The notes: generated from the sequence alone by a model not told the origin. 64,000 nt of DNA from Pseudomonas alkylphenolica (GCF_004025535.1 NZ_QJRG01000047.1:62001-126000); one strand, 5' to 3'; shown: positions 10,105-17,383, counted from the stretch's first letter. Numbers and translations: made by a program.

Positions 10105-10572
10105 TCAAGCCTGGCTGAGTGCACGCGGCTTGGAAAGGGGGGAGGTCGACCCACGGCTGTCGTAGAGCGAAGGTGCTTCTCCGCCCATGAGGATTCTGAT
10201 CTGGTTGGCGGTGGTGCTTTGCTGCAGTGTGATGGCGCGGCCATTGCGCTCATTGATTGCCTGGCAATCGGCGAGCATTTTGCCCAGGGTATCGAGTTGC
10301 TGCATCAGCAGCTCGCCCAGCGATGACTGGCTGGCCAGTTGTTGTGCACCTTCGCGGTCCGGGCTCAGGCCAAGACCTGCCAGTAACTCACTGCGCCGCC
10401 GGCCTTGCTGATCGAGGAGGAGCACCAGCGACTGCTTACGCGCAAGAATGTCTTCAAGCAGCGGCATGTCACGACCGTGCAGGGCAGTTGATTCGGCCTG
10501 CAGCAAGTCGAGCAGTTGTTGCGCTGGAGCAAAATCGTCTTCGATCAATTGCAGCAAGGTAGTGTCGTGCAT
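10105..10572 (-). CDS. flgN: Flagellar export chaperone for FlgK and FlgL
   Basis: FlgN (155 aa) is a cytoplasmic chaperone that holds the hook-filament junction proteins FlgK and FlgL before type III export. The protein is largely alpha-helical with heptad-like Leu/Gln spacing (LLQLIEDDFAPAQQLLDLLQ; LARKQSLVLLLDQQGRRR), and has the family's LADCQAINERNGRAI segment near residue 105-120, followed by a disordered Ser/Pro tail. It lies 45 bases downstream of flgM on the same strand, the standard flgMN pair. A short inverted repeat, CTTGAT...ATCAAG, follows its stop region. Confidence 0.93.
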   Translation of the reverse strand: MHDTTLLQLIEDDFAPAQQLLDLLQAESTALHGRDMPLLEDILARKQSLVLLLDQQGRRRSELLAGLGLSPDREGAQQLASQSSLGELLMQQLDTLGKMLADCQAINERNGRAITLQQSTTANQIRILMGGEAPSLYDSRGSTSPLSKPRALSQA

Positions 10573-10617
10573 GGCTGGCTCTTTGGTTCAAGCGTCCTGA
10601 AGTCAGCGCGCCAGGGG

Positions 10618-10932
10618 CTAGCGCTGGGCTTCGAAATTTAGCAGTTTGCTGGCGACGCGGTTGCTGTCGACCTGATAGCTGCCGTCGGCGATAGCCTGTT
10701 TCAACTCGGCCACACGGGCGCTGTTGACAATCGGCTGGTCGCGCAGCTTATCGCTGACCTTTTGCAACTGCTGTGCCTCTTGGCTGAGGTGTACGGTTTC
10801 TCCGCTGGCGCTGCCCTGGGCGACGCTGTCGGCCTTGGTGGCTACGGTGCTGGCAGTGTTTTCCTGGCTGTTGCCAGTACGCACGCCAGTCACTGACGGA
10901 GAATTATTCAAACGACTGATGTCGATGACCAT
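10618..10932 (-). CDS. flgM: Anti-sigma-28 factor
   Basis: FlgM (104 aa) binds and inhibits FliA until the completed hook-basal body exports it. Seen: the start [14 protein letters not shown], a low-complexity disordered middle ([20 protein letters not shown]), and the helical C-terminal sigma-binding region ([17 protein letters not shown], then [16 protein letters not shown] and VASKLLNFE). The frame is open further upstream, but ATG 10932 fits the family start, with AGAGG about 10 bases before it. A strong FliA-type promoter precedes it, giving the usual autoregulatory loop between FlgM and FliA. Confidence 0.95.
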   Translation of the reverse strand: MVIDISRLNNSPSVTGVRTGNSQENTASTVATKADSVAQGSASGETVHLSQEAQQLQKVSDKLRDQPIVNSARVAELKQAIADGSYQVDSNRVASKLLNFEAQR

Positions 10933-10969
10933 GATCAGAAAACCTCTGGGTATATGGACGCTTGCCTTG

Positions 10970-10996
10970 TTTTCGGCCAACCCGAAAGAAACTTTA
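10970..10996 (-). promoter_or_regulatory. FliA (sigma-28) promoter of flgMN
   Basis: On the minus strand: TAAAGTTT (10996-10989), 11 bases, GCCGAAAA (10977-10970). This is 15 of 16 positions against the enterobacterial sigma-28 consensus TAAAGTTT-N11-GCCGATAA. It lies about 38 bases before the flgM start. flgMN is a class IV (FliA-dependent) unit in P. aeruginosa. Confidence 0.85.
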
Positions 10997-11099
10997 GGCG
11001 CAATTGCATTGCAGCCGTGAGCGGCACGTCTGGGCTCCCAATGGGACACAGTTTAGGAAAAGCAGTTCCTGATCGCCAGAGTTCTTGCTGATTTAGCGT

Positions 11100-11852
11100 T
11101 TACATGGCCACTTCCACCTGGCCCGGCCCGGTTACCCTGGCCTTGACCACCCGTTTTGAATTGAGGTTGCGCACCCGGATCTGTTCGCTCAGGCCGCCTT
11201 TGGCCAGGGCTTCGCCGGGCATGCGCACGCTCAGGCTGCCGCTGCGCGCGGTGATCACCACCTGATCGCCCTTGCGGATCACCTCGGCCTGCTCCAGGTG
11301 TTGAGGCGTCAGCACCTGGTCCATGACCGTCGGTCGGATAAGTTTGAGCCCGATCGCCTGGTCCAGGCTGCTCAGGAATCCCTGGTTGAGCGTGCCTACG
11401 TCGCGCTCGCGCAGGGCGACGTCCTGCTCACCGACAATGCTTTCGCGCTTGAGCGGGCGGGTAACGGTCACGACATTGCGAAACAGACGTACCTGGGCGG
11501 GCACAAACACCGTCCAAGGACCGCTGCCTGCGCAACGCACCCTGACGGTAACCCGGCCCAGAGGCTGCGCAGGGCTTTCCAGGCTGGCGTCCAGTTGGCG
11601 GTCACACAGGGGCATGCGCAGGCGCGGGTCAAGGGTGTTGACCTGGATTTCATAACGTCCTTCGGTCTGGCTGCTGGCCAGGTAATCTTCGACGGTGAAT
11701 TCAAGAAACCCTTGGGTGACACCGATAAGCTGTTCAGGCAAGGTGAAAGAATCAGCCAAGGGGCGGGTGCCTGGCATCAACAGGCACAGCGCAGCAAGGA
11801 AGCCAGGCAGAAGGCAGGTCAGGCGTCGGAAAAATGTCGTTTTCGTGTTCAT
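11100..11852 (-). CDS. flgA: Flagellar P-ring assembly periplasmic chaperone
   Basis: FlgA (250 aa) is an exported chaperone needed to polymerise FlgI into the P ring. Seen: a signal peptide (KTTFFRRLTCLLPGFLAALC, cleavage near PLA-DS around residue 34), then the SAF/ChapFlgA domain with the ending VRVRNLNSKRVVKARVTGPG-type strand (RVRNLNSKRVVKARVTGPG) and VEVAM. The frame stays open for another kilobase upstream, but that part is antisense to cheV; ATG 11852 is the first start giving a signal peptide. No Shine-Dalgarno is visible and a sigma-54 type promoter ends only about 13 bases upstream, so the transcript may be nearly leaderless. Confidence 0.92.
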   Translation of the reverse strand: MNTKTTFFRRLTCLLPGFLAALCLLMPGTRPLADSFTLPEQLIGVTQGFLEFTVEDYLASSQTEGRYEIQVNTLDPRLRMPLCDRQLDASLESPAQPLGRVTVRVRCAGSGPWTVFVPAQVRLFRNVVTVTRPLKRESIVGEQDVALRERDVGTLNQGFLSSLDQAIGLKLIRPTVMDQVLTPQHLEQAEVIRKGDQVVITARSGSLSVRMPGEALAKGGLSEQIRVRNLNSKRVVKARVTGPGQVEVAM

Positions 11853-11857
11853 ACGAT

Positions 11858-11884
11858 TAAAAAAAGCAAAGCGCGTGCCGACTG
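11858..11884 (+). promoter_or_regulatory. Candidate FliA promoter of cheVR
   Basis: TAAA (11858-11861), 15 bases, GCCGACTG (11877-11884). The TAAA and GCCGA parts match the sigma-28 consensus with correct spacing; the last three bases do not. cheVR is FliA-dependent in P. aeruginosa, which supports the call. It overlaps the opposite-strand flgA promoter. Confidence 0.55.
11865..11880 (-). promoter_or_regulatory. Candidate sigma-54 promoter of flgA
   Basis: Minus strand: CGGCACGCGCTTTGCT (11880-11865). The GG and GC elements are separated by exactly 10 bases and the TTGC is followed by a T run, as at many sigma-54 promoters. The -12 GC is only about 14 bases from ATG 11852, which would leave a 5' leader of two or three bases. 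Confidence 0.55.
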
Positions 11885-11921
11885 GGTACGTAGCCTGTAG
11901 CGTTTGGTGAAGGAGTCTGGC

Positions 11922-12851
11922 ATGGCTGGTGTAATGGATTCGGTTAACCAGCGCACGCAATTGGTTGGACAGAATCGCCTGGAGTTGCTGTTGTTTCGCC
12001 TCAATGGTGATCAGCTCTACGGGATCAACGTGTTCAAGGTGCGGGAAGTGCTGCAATGCCCACCCCTGACCGTGTTGCCAAAGTCCAACCCGGTAGTGCG
12101 CGGTGTGGCGAATATTCGTGGGGCAACCATCCCGATCCTGGATCTTGCGATGGCGACCGGGATGCCCGGTCTGCGTGAAGAAACAAGCAACAGTTTCGTG
12201 ATCATCACCGAGTACAACACCAAGACCCAGGGTTTTCTGGTGCACTCGGTGGAACGCATCGTCAACATGAACTGGGAAGAGATCCATCCGCCACCCAAGG
12301 GGACCGGTCGCGATCACTACCTGACGGCGGTGACGCGCGTCGACAACAAGATGGTCGAGATCATCGACGTGGAGAAGATCCTCGCCGAAGTCGCGCCGAC
12401 CTCCGAGTCCATCTCGGCCGGTGTGGTGGATGCCGAGGTGCAGGACAAGGCAGTGTTGCTGCGGGTGCTGACCGTCGACGATTCGTCGGTGGCGCGCAAG
12501 CAGGTCAGCCGTTGCCTGCAAACCGTCGGGGTCGAAGTGGTGGCGCTCAATGATGGCCGTCAGGCGCTCGATTACCTGCGCAAGCTGGTGGATGAGGGCA
12601 AGCGTCCGGAAGACGAGTTCCTGATGATGATCTCCGATATCGAGATGCCGGAGATGGATGGCTACACCCTGACCGCCGAGATTCGCAACGACCCGCGCAT
12701 GCAAAAGCTGCATATCATCCTGCATACTTCGCTTTCCGGAGTGTTCAACCAGGCGATGGTCAAGAAGGTCGGGGCAGATGACTTCCTGGCCAAATTCAAG
12801 CCAGACGACCTCGCCCAGCGCGTTGTCGATCGCATCAAGGCTACGCACTAA
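11922..12851 (+). CDS. cheV: Chemotaxis coupling protein CheV (CheW plus receiver)
   Basis: CheV (309 aa) couples chemoreceptors to CheA and is tuned by phosphorylation. Domains: CheW-like (about 20-165, LLLFRLNGDQLYGINVFKVR and VVRGVANIRGATIPILDL) and a C-terminal receiver (about 185-305) with acidic pocket VDDSS, phospho-acceptor D239 in SDIEMPEMDG, and the terminal conserved lysine region DFLAKFKPDD. ATG 11922 has AAGGAG 6 bases upstream, so I prefer it to the GTG at 11904. It is divergent from flgA and leads the cheV-cheR unit. Confidence 0.95.
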   Translation: MAGVMDSVNQRTQLVGQNRLELLLFRLNGDQLYGINVFKVREVLQCPPLTVLPKSNPVVRGVANIRGATIPILDLAMATGMPGLREETSNSFVIITEYNTKTQGFLVHSVERIVNMNWEEIHPPPKGTGRDHYLTAVTRVDNKMVEIIDVEKILAEVAPTSESISAGVVDAEVQDKAVLLRVLTVDDSSVARKQVSRCLQTVGVEVVALNDGRQALDYLRKLVDEGKRPEDEFLMMISDIEMPEMDGYTLTAEIRNDPRMQKLHIILHTSLSGVFNQAMVKKVGADDFLAKFKPDDLAQRVVDRIKATH

Positions 12852-12853
12852 CG

Positions 12854-12874
12854 GCCAGGGGTCCAGCCCCTGGC
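12854..12874 (+). other. Hairpin between cheV and cheR
   Basis: A perfect 8-bp inverted repeat (GCCAGGGG 12854-12861, CCCCTGGC 12867-12874) with a 5-base loop lies directly after the cheV stop. It has no T-tract, so it is not a normal terminator; it could reduce or stabilise cheR message. Confidence 0.6.
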
Positions 12875-12902
12875 GGTTCACACGATTTAAGAGGCGGCAT
12901 CA

Positions 12903-13730
12903 TTGTCTACGGGTAATTTGGATTTCGAACAGTTCCGGGTCTTCCTGGAAAAAGCCTGTGGCATCCTGCTGGGCGAAAATAAGCAGTACCTGGTCTCCAG
13001 CCGTCTCAACAAGCTGATGGAGCAGCAGGGTATCAAGTCCCTGACAGAGCTGGTGCAGCGCATTCAGAGCCAGCCGCGCAGTGGCTTGCGTGAGCAGGTG
13101 GTGGATGCCATGACCACCAACGAGACACTCTGGTTTCGCGATACCTATCCCTTCGAAGTGCTGAAGAACAAGGTGTTGCCCGAGCAGATCAAGGCCAACC
13201 CCGGGCAGCGCCTGCGTATCTGGTCGGCGGCCTGTTCCTCGGGGCAGGAGCCGTACTCGATCTCCATGGCAATTGATGAATTCGAGCGCAGCAATATTGG
13301 CCAGTTGAAGATGGGGGCACAGATTGTTGCCACCGATTTGTCCGGGTCCATGCTCACCAACTGCAAGAGTGGCGAATACGACAGCCTGGCGATTGCCCGT
13401 GGTTTGTCCCAGGAGCGCCTGCAGCGTTATTTTGACGTGAAGGCGCCAGGGCGTTGGGCGGTCAAGGCACCGATTCGCAGCCGTGTGGAGTTTCGCTCGT
13501 TCAACCTGCTCGACAGCTACGCAAGCCTGGGCAAGTTCGACATCGTGTTCTGCCGCAACGTGCTGATCTACTTCTCGGCGCAGGTCAAGAAAGACATCCT
13601 GCTGCGCATTCACAGCACGCTCAAGCCGGGTGGCTACCTGTTCCTCGGGGCATCAGAGGCGCTCAATGGTCTGCCTGATCATTACCAGATGGTTCAGTGC
13701 AGCCCGGGAATCATCTATCAGGCCAAATAA
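12903..13730 (+). CDS. cheR: Chemoreceptor glutamate methyltransferase CheR
   Basis: CheR (275 aa) methylates chemoreceptor glutamates with S-adenosylmethionine for adaptation. Seen: the N-terminal helical domain (1-75), the receptor-recognition text TTNETLWFRDTYPFEVL, SAM-binding WSAACSSGQEPYSISM (about 115-130) and DIVFCRNVLIYFSAQVK (about 217-233). It reads very like P. putida CheR2. The start appears to be TTG 12903 (MSTGNLDFEQF), with GAGG 8 bases upstream and no suitable ATG or GTG; a rare start may keep CheR low relative to CheV. Stacked terminators follow. Confidence 0.95.
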   Translation: MSTGNLDFEQFRVFLEKACGILLGENKQYLVSSRLNKLMEQQGIKSLTELVQRIQSQPRSGLREQVVDAMTTNETLWFRDTYPFEVLKNKVLPEQIKANPGQRLRIWSAACSSGQEPYSISMAIDEFERSNIGQLKMGAQIVATDLSGSMLTNCKSGEYDSLAIARGLSQERLQRYFDVKAPGRWAVKAPIRSRVEFRSFNLLDSYASLGKFDIVFCRNVLIYFSAQVKKDILLRIHSTLKPGGYLFLGASEALNGLPDHYQMVQCSPGIIYQAK

Positions 13731-13822
13731 GCGGCAAGCAGCCTGCTGAAAGCGGCAACTTACACGCTGATCGCGGTGGGCTTTTCTTGCCGCTTGCAGC
13801 GTCTGACTTGCCGCTTTTTTTT
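13729..13822 (+). terminator. Nested inverted repeats ending in a U-tract, cheR terminator
   Basis: The outer arms are AAGCGGCAAG (13729-13738) and CTTGCCGCTT (13807-13816), followed by a run of T to 13822. Inside them sit GCGGCAA (13752-13758) and TTGCCGC (13788-13794), forming a second nested stem. The left outer arm begins inside the cheR stop codon. Confidence 0.65.
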
Positions 13823-13885
13823 GCCACTTTGCTGGCGGCAGCGGAAATCCTTTGCCGCTTTTCTGGCATTGCCGCCAGTGGCAAA
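13820..13885. repeat. Large imperfect hairpin between cheR and flgB
   Basis: TTTGCCA (13820-13826) plus CTGGCGGCA (13832-13840) pairs with TGCCGCCAG (13870-13878) plus TGGCAAA (13879-13885), leaving a 5-base bulge; an inner AGCGG/CCGCT pair (13840-13844, 13855-13859) extends it. It reuses the GCGGCAA word of the preceding element. Function unknown. Confidence 0.6.
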
Positions 13886-13895
13886 TCCTTCAGGG

Positions 13896-13922
13896 CCCCG
13901 TATTTGCGGGGTTTTGTTTTTT
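13896..13922 (+). terminator. Short terminator directly upstream of the flgB promoter
   Basis: CCCCG (13896-13900), a 6-base loop, CGGGG (13907-13911), then TTTTGTTTTTT. The T-tract runs into the sigma-54 element at 13922, so the promoter is shielded from read-through from cheR. Confidence 0.65.
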
Positions 13923-13937
13923 GGCATGGCTCTTGCT
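13922..13937 (+). promoter_or_regulatory. Sigma-54 promoter of flgBCDE
   Basis: TGGCATGGCTCTTGCT matches TGGCAC-N5-TTGCW at all but one position, with GG (13923-13924) and GC (13935-13936) 10 bases apart. It is 41 bases before the flgB start. flgBCDE is RpoN/FleR-dependent in P. aeruginosa. Confidence 0.88.
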
Positions 13938-13977
13938 CTAGCTCAGTCAACGAAAAACCTTCGAAGGTTTCCCCGAC

Positions 13978-14385
13978 ATGAGCATCAGCTTCGACAAAGC
14001 GCTCGGCATTCACGAAAAGGCACTGGGCTTCCGCGCTCAGCGTGCTGAAGTGCTGGCCAACAACATCGCCAACGCCGACACGCCCAACTACAAGGCGCGC
14101 GACATGGATTTCGCTTCGGTGCTGGCTGCCGAGAGCGAAAAAACCAAGACCGGCCGCTTTGCGCTGGATCGCACCAACACCCGGCATATCGATGCCGAGG
14201 GGCTGGCCATGGCCGACGACACCTTGCAGTACCGCACGCCGATGCAGCCGTCGATCGACCAGAACACCGTCGATGCCCAGCTCGAGCAATCGAGCTATGC
14301 GGAAAACGCCGTGGGTTTCCAGGCCAGCTTTACGCTGCTCAACAGTAAATTCAAAGGGCTGGTATCGGCCCTGCGCGGAGAGTAA
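13978..14385 (+). CDS. flgB: Flagellar proximal rod protein FlgB
   Basis: FlgB (135 aa) is a proximal rod subunit at the base of the flagellar drive shaft, exported by the flagellar type III system. Seen: the rod/hook N-terminal signature RAEVLANNIANADTPNYKARD (around residues 20-40) and the C-terminal helix of the family (NAVGFQASFTLLNSKFKGL). The central part is less conserved, as usual. It is first in flgBCDE, directly below a sigma-54 promoter, and its stop is three bases from flgC. Confidence 0.97.
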   Translation: MSISFDKALGIHEKALGFRAQRAEVLANNIANADTPNYKARDMDFASVLAAESEKTKTGRFALDRTNTRHIDAEGLAMADDTLQYRTPMQPSIDQNTVDAQLEQSSYAENAVGFQASFTLLNSKFKGLVSALRGE

Positions 14386-14388
14386 GTC

Positions 14389-14832
14389 ATGTCCCTCGCC
14401 AGTGTCTTCAACATTGCCGGTAGCGGCATGAGTGCGCAAACCACGCGCCTGAATACCGTCGCTTCGAACATTGCCAACGCCGAGACCGTGTCGTCGAGCA
14501 TCGATCAAACCTACCGTGCCCGTCATCCGGTGTTTGCCACGACGTTCCAGAACGCCCAGGCCGGTGTCAGCCAGTCGCTGTTCCAGGACCAGGATGCCGC
14601 CGGACAGGGTGTGCAAGTGCTGGGTGTGGTGGAGGACCAGAGCAATCTGGAGGCGCGCTACGAGCCGAATCATCCGGCGGCGAACAAGGACGGCTACGTC
14701 TACTACCCGAACGTCAATGTGGTCGAGGAGATGGCGGACATGATTTCTGCCAGCCGCTCGTTCCAGACCAATGCCGAGTTGATGAACACGGCCAAGACCA
14801 TGATGCAGAAGGTCCTGACCCTGGGTCAGTGA
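14389..14832 (+). CDS. flgC: Flagellar proximal rod protein FlgC
   Basis: FlgC (147 aa) is a proximal rod component that packs with FlgB and FliE. Seen: N-terminal FNIAGSGMSAQTTRLNTVAS with SNIANAETV, and the C-terminal rod/hook helix VNVVEEMADMISASRSFQTN (about residues 108-127). The loop with YEPNHPAANKDGYVYYPN is the family's conserved approach to that helix. Start ATG 14389 follows the flgB stop after three bases, implying translational coupling. Confidence 0.97.
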   Translation: MSLASVFNIAGSGMSAQTTRLNTVASNIANAETVSSSIDQTYRARHPVFATTFQNAQAGVSQSLFQDQDAAGQGVQVLGVVEDQSNLEARYEPNHPAANKDGYVYYPNVNVVEEMADMISASRSFQTNAELMNTAKTMMQKVLTLGQ

Positions 14833-14847
14833 TAAAGGACGAAGCCA

Positions 14848-15576
14848 ATGGCAAGCGTTAACGACACCACCGCCGGGGTCAACCTGAACGACGTCCTCAA
14901 GGCGTCGGCCAAGACCTCTACGACCGGCACCTCCACCGGGGTTGCCTCGGCAACCAACAGTGCCACGGGCAACCAGACCCTGGGCAAGGATGCGTTCCTG
15001 CAGTTGCTGGTTACCCAGATGCGTAACCAGAATCCGCTCGATCCGCAGGACAACAGTGAGTTCGTGGCCCAGCTGGCGCAGTTCAGCAGCCTGGAAGGAA
15101 TTACCTCGCTGAACGAGTCGGTGACGGCAATTTCCGGCAACTACAAATCGTCGCAAGCGCTGCAGGCGTCTTCGCTGGTCGGTCGCTCGGTGATTGCCCA
15201 GACGGACAAGGCGGTGGTCGATACCACCAAGAGCTTCAACGGTTCGGTGGTTGTGCCGCAATCGCTGAGCAACGCCACCGTCACCATCACCGACAAGGAT
15301 GGCAAGGTGGTCAAGACCATCGAGCTGGGTGAGCAGGCAGCCGGCAACGCGGCCTTCGTCTGGGACGGCACCAACGATGCAGGCGAGAAGGTTGATCCGG
15401 GTACCTACACCTTCGGCGCCAAAACCACCATCGATGGCAAGCAGCTGGACATGTACACCATGCTGCCTGCCACGGTCAGCAGCGTAACGATCAGTCAGAC
15501 CGGCGGCGAGATGATGCTCAATCTTGCCGGCCTGGGCAGCATCGCCCTGTCCAAAGTCCAAACCATCGGTATATAG
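14848..15576 (+). CDS. flgD: Flagellar hook-capping scaffold FlgD
   Basis: FlgD (242 aa) caps the growing hook and guides FlgE assembly, then is discarded. Seen: a Ser/Thr-rich N-terminus, the family signature LGKDAFLQLLVTQMRNQNPL then DPQDNSEFVAQLAQFSSLEG (residues about 50-95), and C-terminal FlgD Ig-like/tudor-like domain with VVKTIELGEQAAGNAAFVWD and GTYTF. AAGGA lies just upstream of ATG 14848. It sits between flgC and flgE as in other Pseudomonas. Confidence 0.96.
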   Translation: MASVNDTTAGVNLNDVLKASAKTSTTGTSTGVASATNSATGNQTLGKDAFLQLLVTQMRNQNPLDPQDNSEFVAQLAQFSSLEGITSLNESVTAISGNYKSSQALQASSLVGRSVIAQTDKAVVDTTKSFNGSVVVPQSLSNATVTITDKDGKVVKTIELGEQAAGNAAFVWDGTNDAGEKVDPGTYTFGAKTTIDGKQLDMYTMLPATVSSVTISQTGGEMMLNLAGLGSIALSKVQTIGI

Positions 15577-15606
15577 AGCCGGCTAACGCGGCACAAGGAG
15601 TGAAAG

Positions 15607-16932
15607 ATGTCATTCAATATCGGCCTTAGCGGTCTCTATGCAGCCAACAAACAACTGGACGTGACCGGCAACAACATCGCCAACGTTGCGACCACCGGCT
15701 TCAAATCGTCGCGCGCGGAATTCGCCGACGTCTATTCGGCCAACAAACTGGGTGTCGGCTCGCAGAGCGTCGGCAACGGCGTGCGCCTGGCCTCGGTTTC
15801 CCAGCAGTTCACCAACGGTGAAATCACCAACACCGGCAACGTGCTGGACATGGGTATCCAGGGGCAGGGCTTTTTTGTCCTGAGCGACAACGGCTCGCTC
15901 AGCTACACCCGCGCCGGTGCCTTCCAGACCAACAAGGACAACTACGTAGTGACGGCCGATGGCCTGCGTCTGCGTGGTTACGGTGTGGATGAAAACGGCA
16001 AGATCGTCAACGGCGTGTTGACCGACCTGAAGATCGATACCTCGGCGCTGGCGCCGAAGTCCACGACTTCGATCGATCAGGGCATCAACCTGAACTCGTC
16101 GGACAAGGTCATTGCGGGTACGGTGACATTCGACCCAAGCGATGACTCCACCTGGAACAAGACCTTCGCCACCAAGATCTATGACAGCCAGGGTAACGAG
16201 CACGTCATGGATCAGTACTACGTGAAGACCGACACCAACGAGTGGAAGTCCTACACCCTGATCGATGGTCGCAATCCGCTCGATCCGACCCAGGAGCCAC
16301 CGCAGGCACTGGAAGGTACCATTACCTTCAAGCCTGACGGCAGCGTCGACACTATGACTGCCGGCGCGGCAGGTTCTGGCTACGAGGTAGTGAACAAGGT
16401 CTTCAAGCTGACCGGCTGGATCCCGGCTACCGTCACTGATGCCACTACCACACCGCCAACCTGGGGTAACAACGGTTCCGAGGCCAACGCTGGCGGCATC
16501 GCCATCGACATGACTGCGACCACCTCGTACAACACCCCGACCACGCGCCTGTCGCAAAGCCAGGACGGTTATGCCACCGGTATCCTGTCGAGCCTGAGCA
16601 TCGACTCCAGCGGTGTGATGTTCGCCAGCTTCAGCAACCAGCAGTCTCGCGCCATTGGCCAGGTGGCCGTTGCCTCGTTCGCCAACGAGCAGGGTCTGCA
16701 GCCAATGGGCGGTACCCGCTGGACCGAAACCTACGCCTCGGGCATTCCGGGTATCGACGCGCCGAAAACCGGGACCCTGGGCTCGATCGCTTCCAACTCG
16801 CTGGAAGCATCCAACGTCAACCTGACCAACGAACTGGTCGAGTTGATCAAGGCGCAGAGCAACTACCAGGCAAACGCCAAAACCATCTCGACCCAGAGCA
16901 CTATCATGCAGACCATCATTCAGATGACCTGA
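15607..16932 (+). CDS. flgE: Flagellar hook protein FlgE
   Basis: FlgE (441 aa) builds the universal-joint hook. Seen: N-terminal SFNIGLSGLYAANKQLDVTG and NNIANVATTGFKSSRAEFAD, the D1/D2 transition GQGFFVLSDNGSLSYTRAGAF, and C-terminal NELVELIKAQSNYQANAKTI. The variable central domains (about 140-340) are Thr/Asp rich. AAGGAG precedes ATG 15607. A terminator follows, closing the flgBCDE unit. Confidence 0.97.
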   Translation: MSFNIGLSGLYAANKQLDVTGNNIANVATTGFKSSRAEFADVYSANKLGVGSQSVGNGVRLASVSQQFTNGEITNTGNVLDMGIQGQGFFVLSDNGSLSYTRAGAFQTNKDNYVVTADGLRLRGYGVDENGKIVNGVLTDLKIDTSALAPKSTTSIDQGINLNSSDKVIAGTVTFDPSDDSTWNKTFATKIYDSQGNEHVMDQYYVKTDTNEWKSYTLIDGRNPLDPTQEPPQALEGTITFKPDGSVDTMTAGAAGSGYEVVNKVFKLTGWIPATVTDATTTPPTWGNNGSEANAGGIAIDMTATTSYNTPTTRLSQSQDGYATGILSSLSIDSSGVMFASFSNQQSRAIGQVAVASFANEQGLQPMGGTRWTETYASGIPGIDAPKTGTLGSIASNSLEASNVNLTNELVELIKAQSNYQANAKTISTQSTIMQTIIQMT

Positions 16933-16960
16933 TGCGGTTGTGATGCGTTAGCAGTGGACG

Positions 16961-16990
16961 GACCCCTTTCTCGAAAGGGGTCTTTCATTT
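16961..16990 (+). terminator. Terminator of flgBCDE
   Basis: GACCCCTTT (16961-16969), loop CTCG, AAAGGGGTC (16974-16982), then TTTCATTT. It lies between the flgE stop and the ribosome site of the small secreted-protein gene. Confidence 0.85.
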
Positions 16991-17004
16991 CAGAGGGACT
17001 GATC

Positions 17005-17193
17005 ATGTGGCGACGATGGTTGTTGGGCGTGTGTGCCGCACTGCTGGTAACCGCGGTGAGGGCGGACGCTGCCGCCTGGTATCGCTGGGAGAGCCAGGCT
17101 GACGGGCGTCTGGTGTGCGCACAGTTTTCGCCGGGCGAAGGCTGGAAACGTTTTGCCGGTCCCTTCAACAATGCGGCATGCCGCGCCTATTGA
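17005..17193 (+). CDS. Small exported protein of unknown function
   Basis: A 62-aa protein with AGAGGG 7 bases before ATG 17005. It has a clear signal peptide: basic start MWRRW, hydrophobic LLGVCAALLVTAV, and cleavage near ADA around residue 22. The mature part of about 40 residues is rich in aromatic residues (WYRWES, GWKRF) and has two cysteines (C38, C59) that could pair in the periplasm. I do not recognise a family. A small gene at this position is conserved in P. putida as I recall, which argues for a real gene. It lies between flgE and flgF and is bracketed by two terminators. Confidence 0.7.
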   Translation: MWRRWLLGVCAALLVTAVRADAAAWYRWESQADGRLVCAQFSPGEGWKRFAGPFNNAACRAY

Positions 17194-17216
17194 GTGTTGC
17201 CGCTAGCGGCAAGCTG

Positions 17217-17250
17217 GCGCCGTAATTTCGACGGCGCTTCTTTTCTTCTT
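17217..17250 (+). terminator. Terminator after the small exported-protein gene
   Basis: GCGCCGT (17217-17223), 7-base loop, ACGGCGC (17231-17237), then TTCTTTTCTTCTT. It insulates the flgF promoter downstream. Confidence 0.8.
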
Positions 17251-17308
17251 GTCCTTGCATGGCGCTCGGGCCCTTGTGTGGCGGGACTTTGCGCTGCTGG
17301 CGCAAAGT

Positions 17309-17324
17309 TGGTTTGAAACTTGCT
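17309..17324 (+). promoter_or_regulatory. Sigma-54 promoter of flgFGHIJKL
   Basis: TGGTTTGAAACTTGCT has GG (17310-17311) and GC (17322-17323) exactly 10 bases apart; the -24 box is TGGTTT rather than TGGCAC, so it may be weaker than the flgB or fliE sites. It is 60 bases before the flgF GTG start. This operon is RpoN-dependent in P. aeruginosa. Confidence 0.8.
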
Positions 17325-17383
17325 TAAAGCACTGCAAAGCAGCGGCGAACGGCAAGTGTTCGCCAGCGCAGGGGAGGAATACT

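Noticed and set aside
11853..12881. Upstream extension of the flgA frame
   Set aside because: The frame is open for a kilobase but lies entirely antisense to cheV; the signal peptide at 11852 marks the real start.
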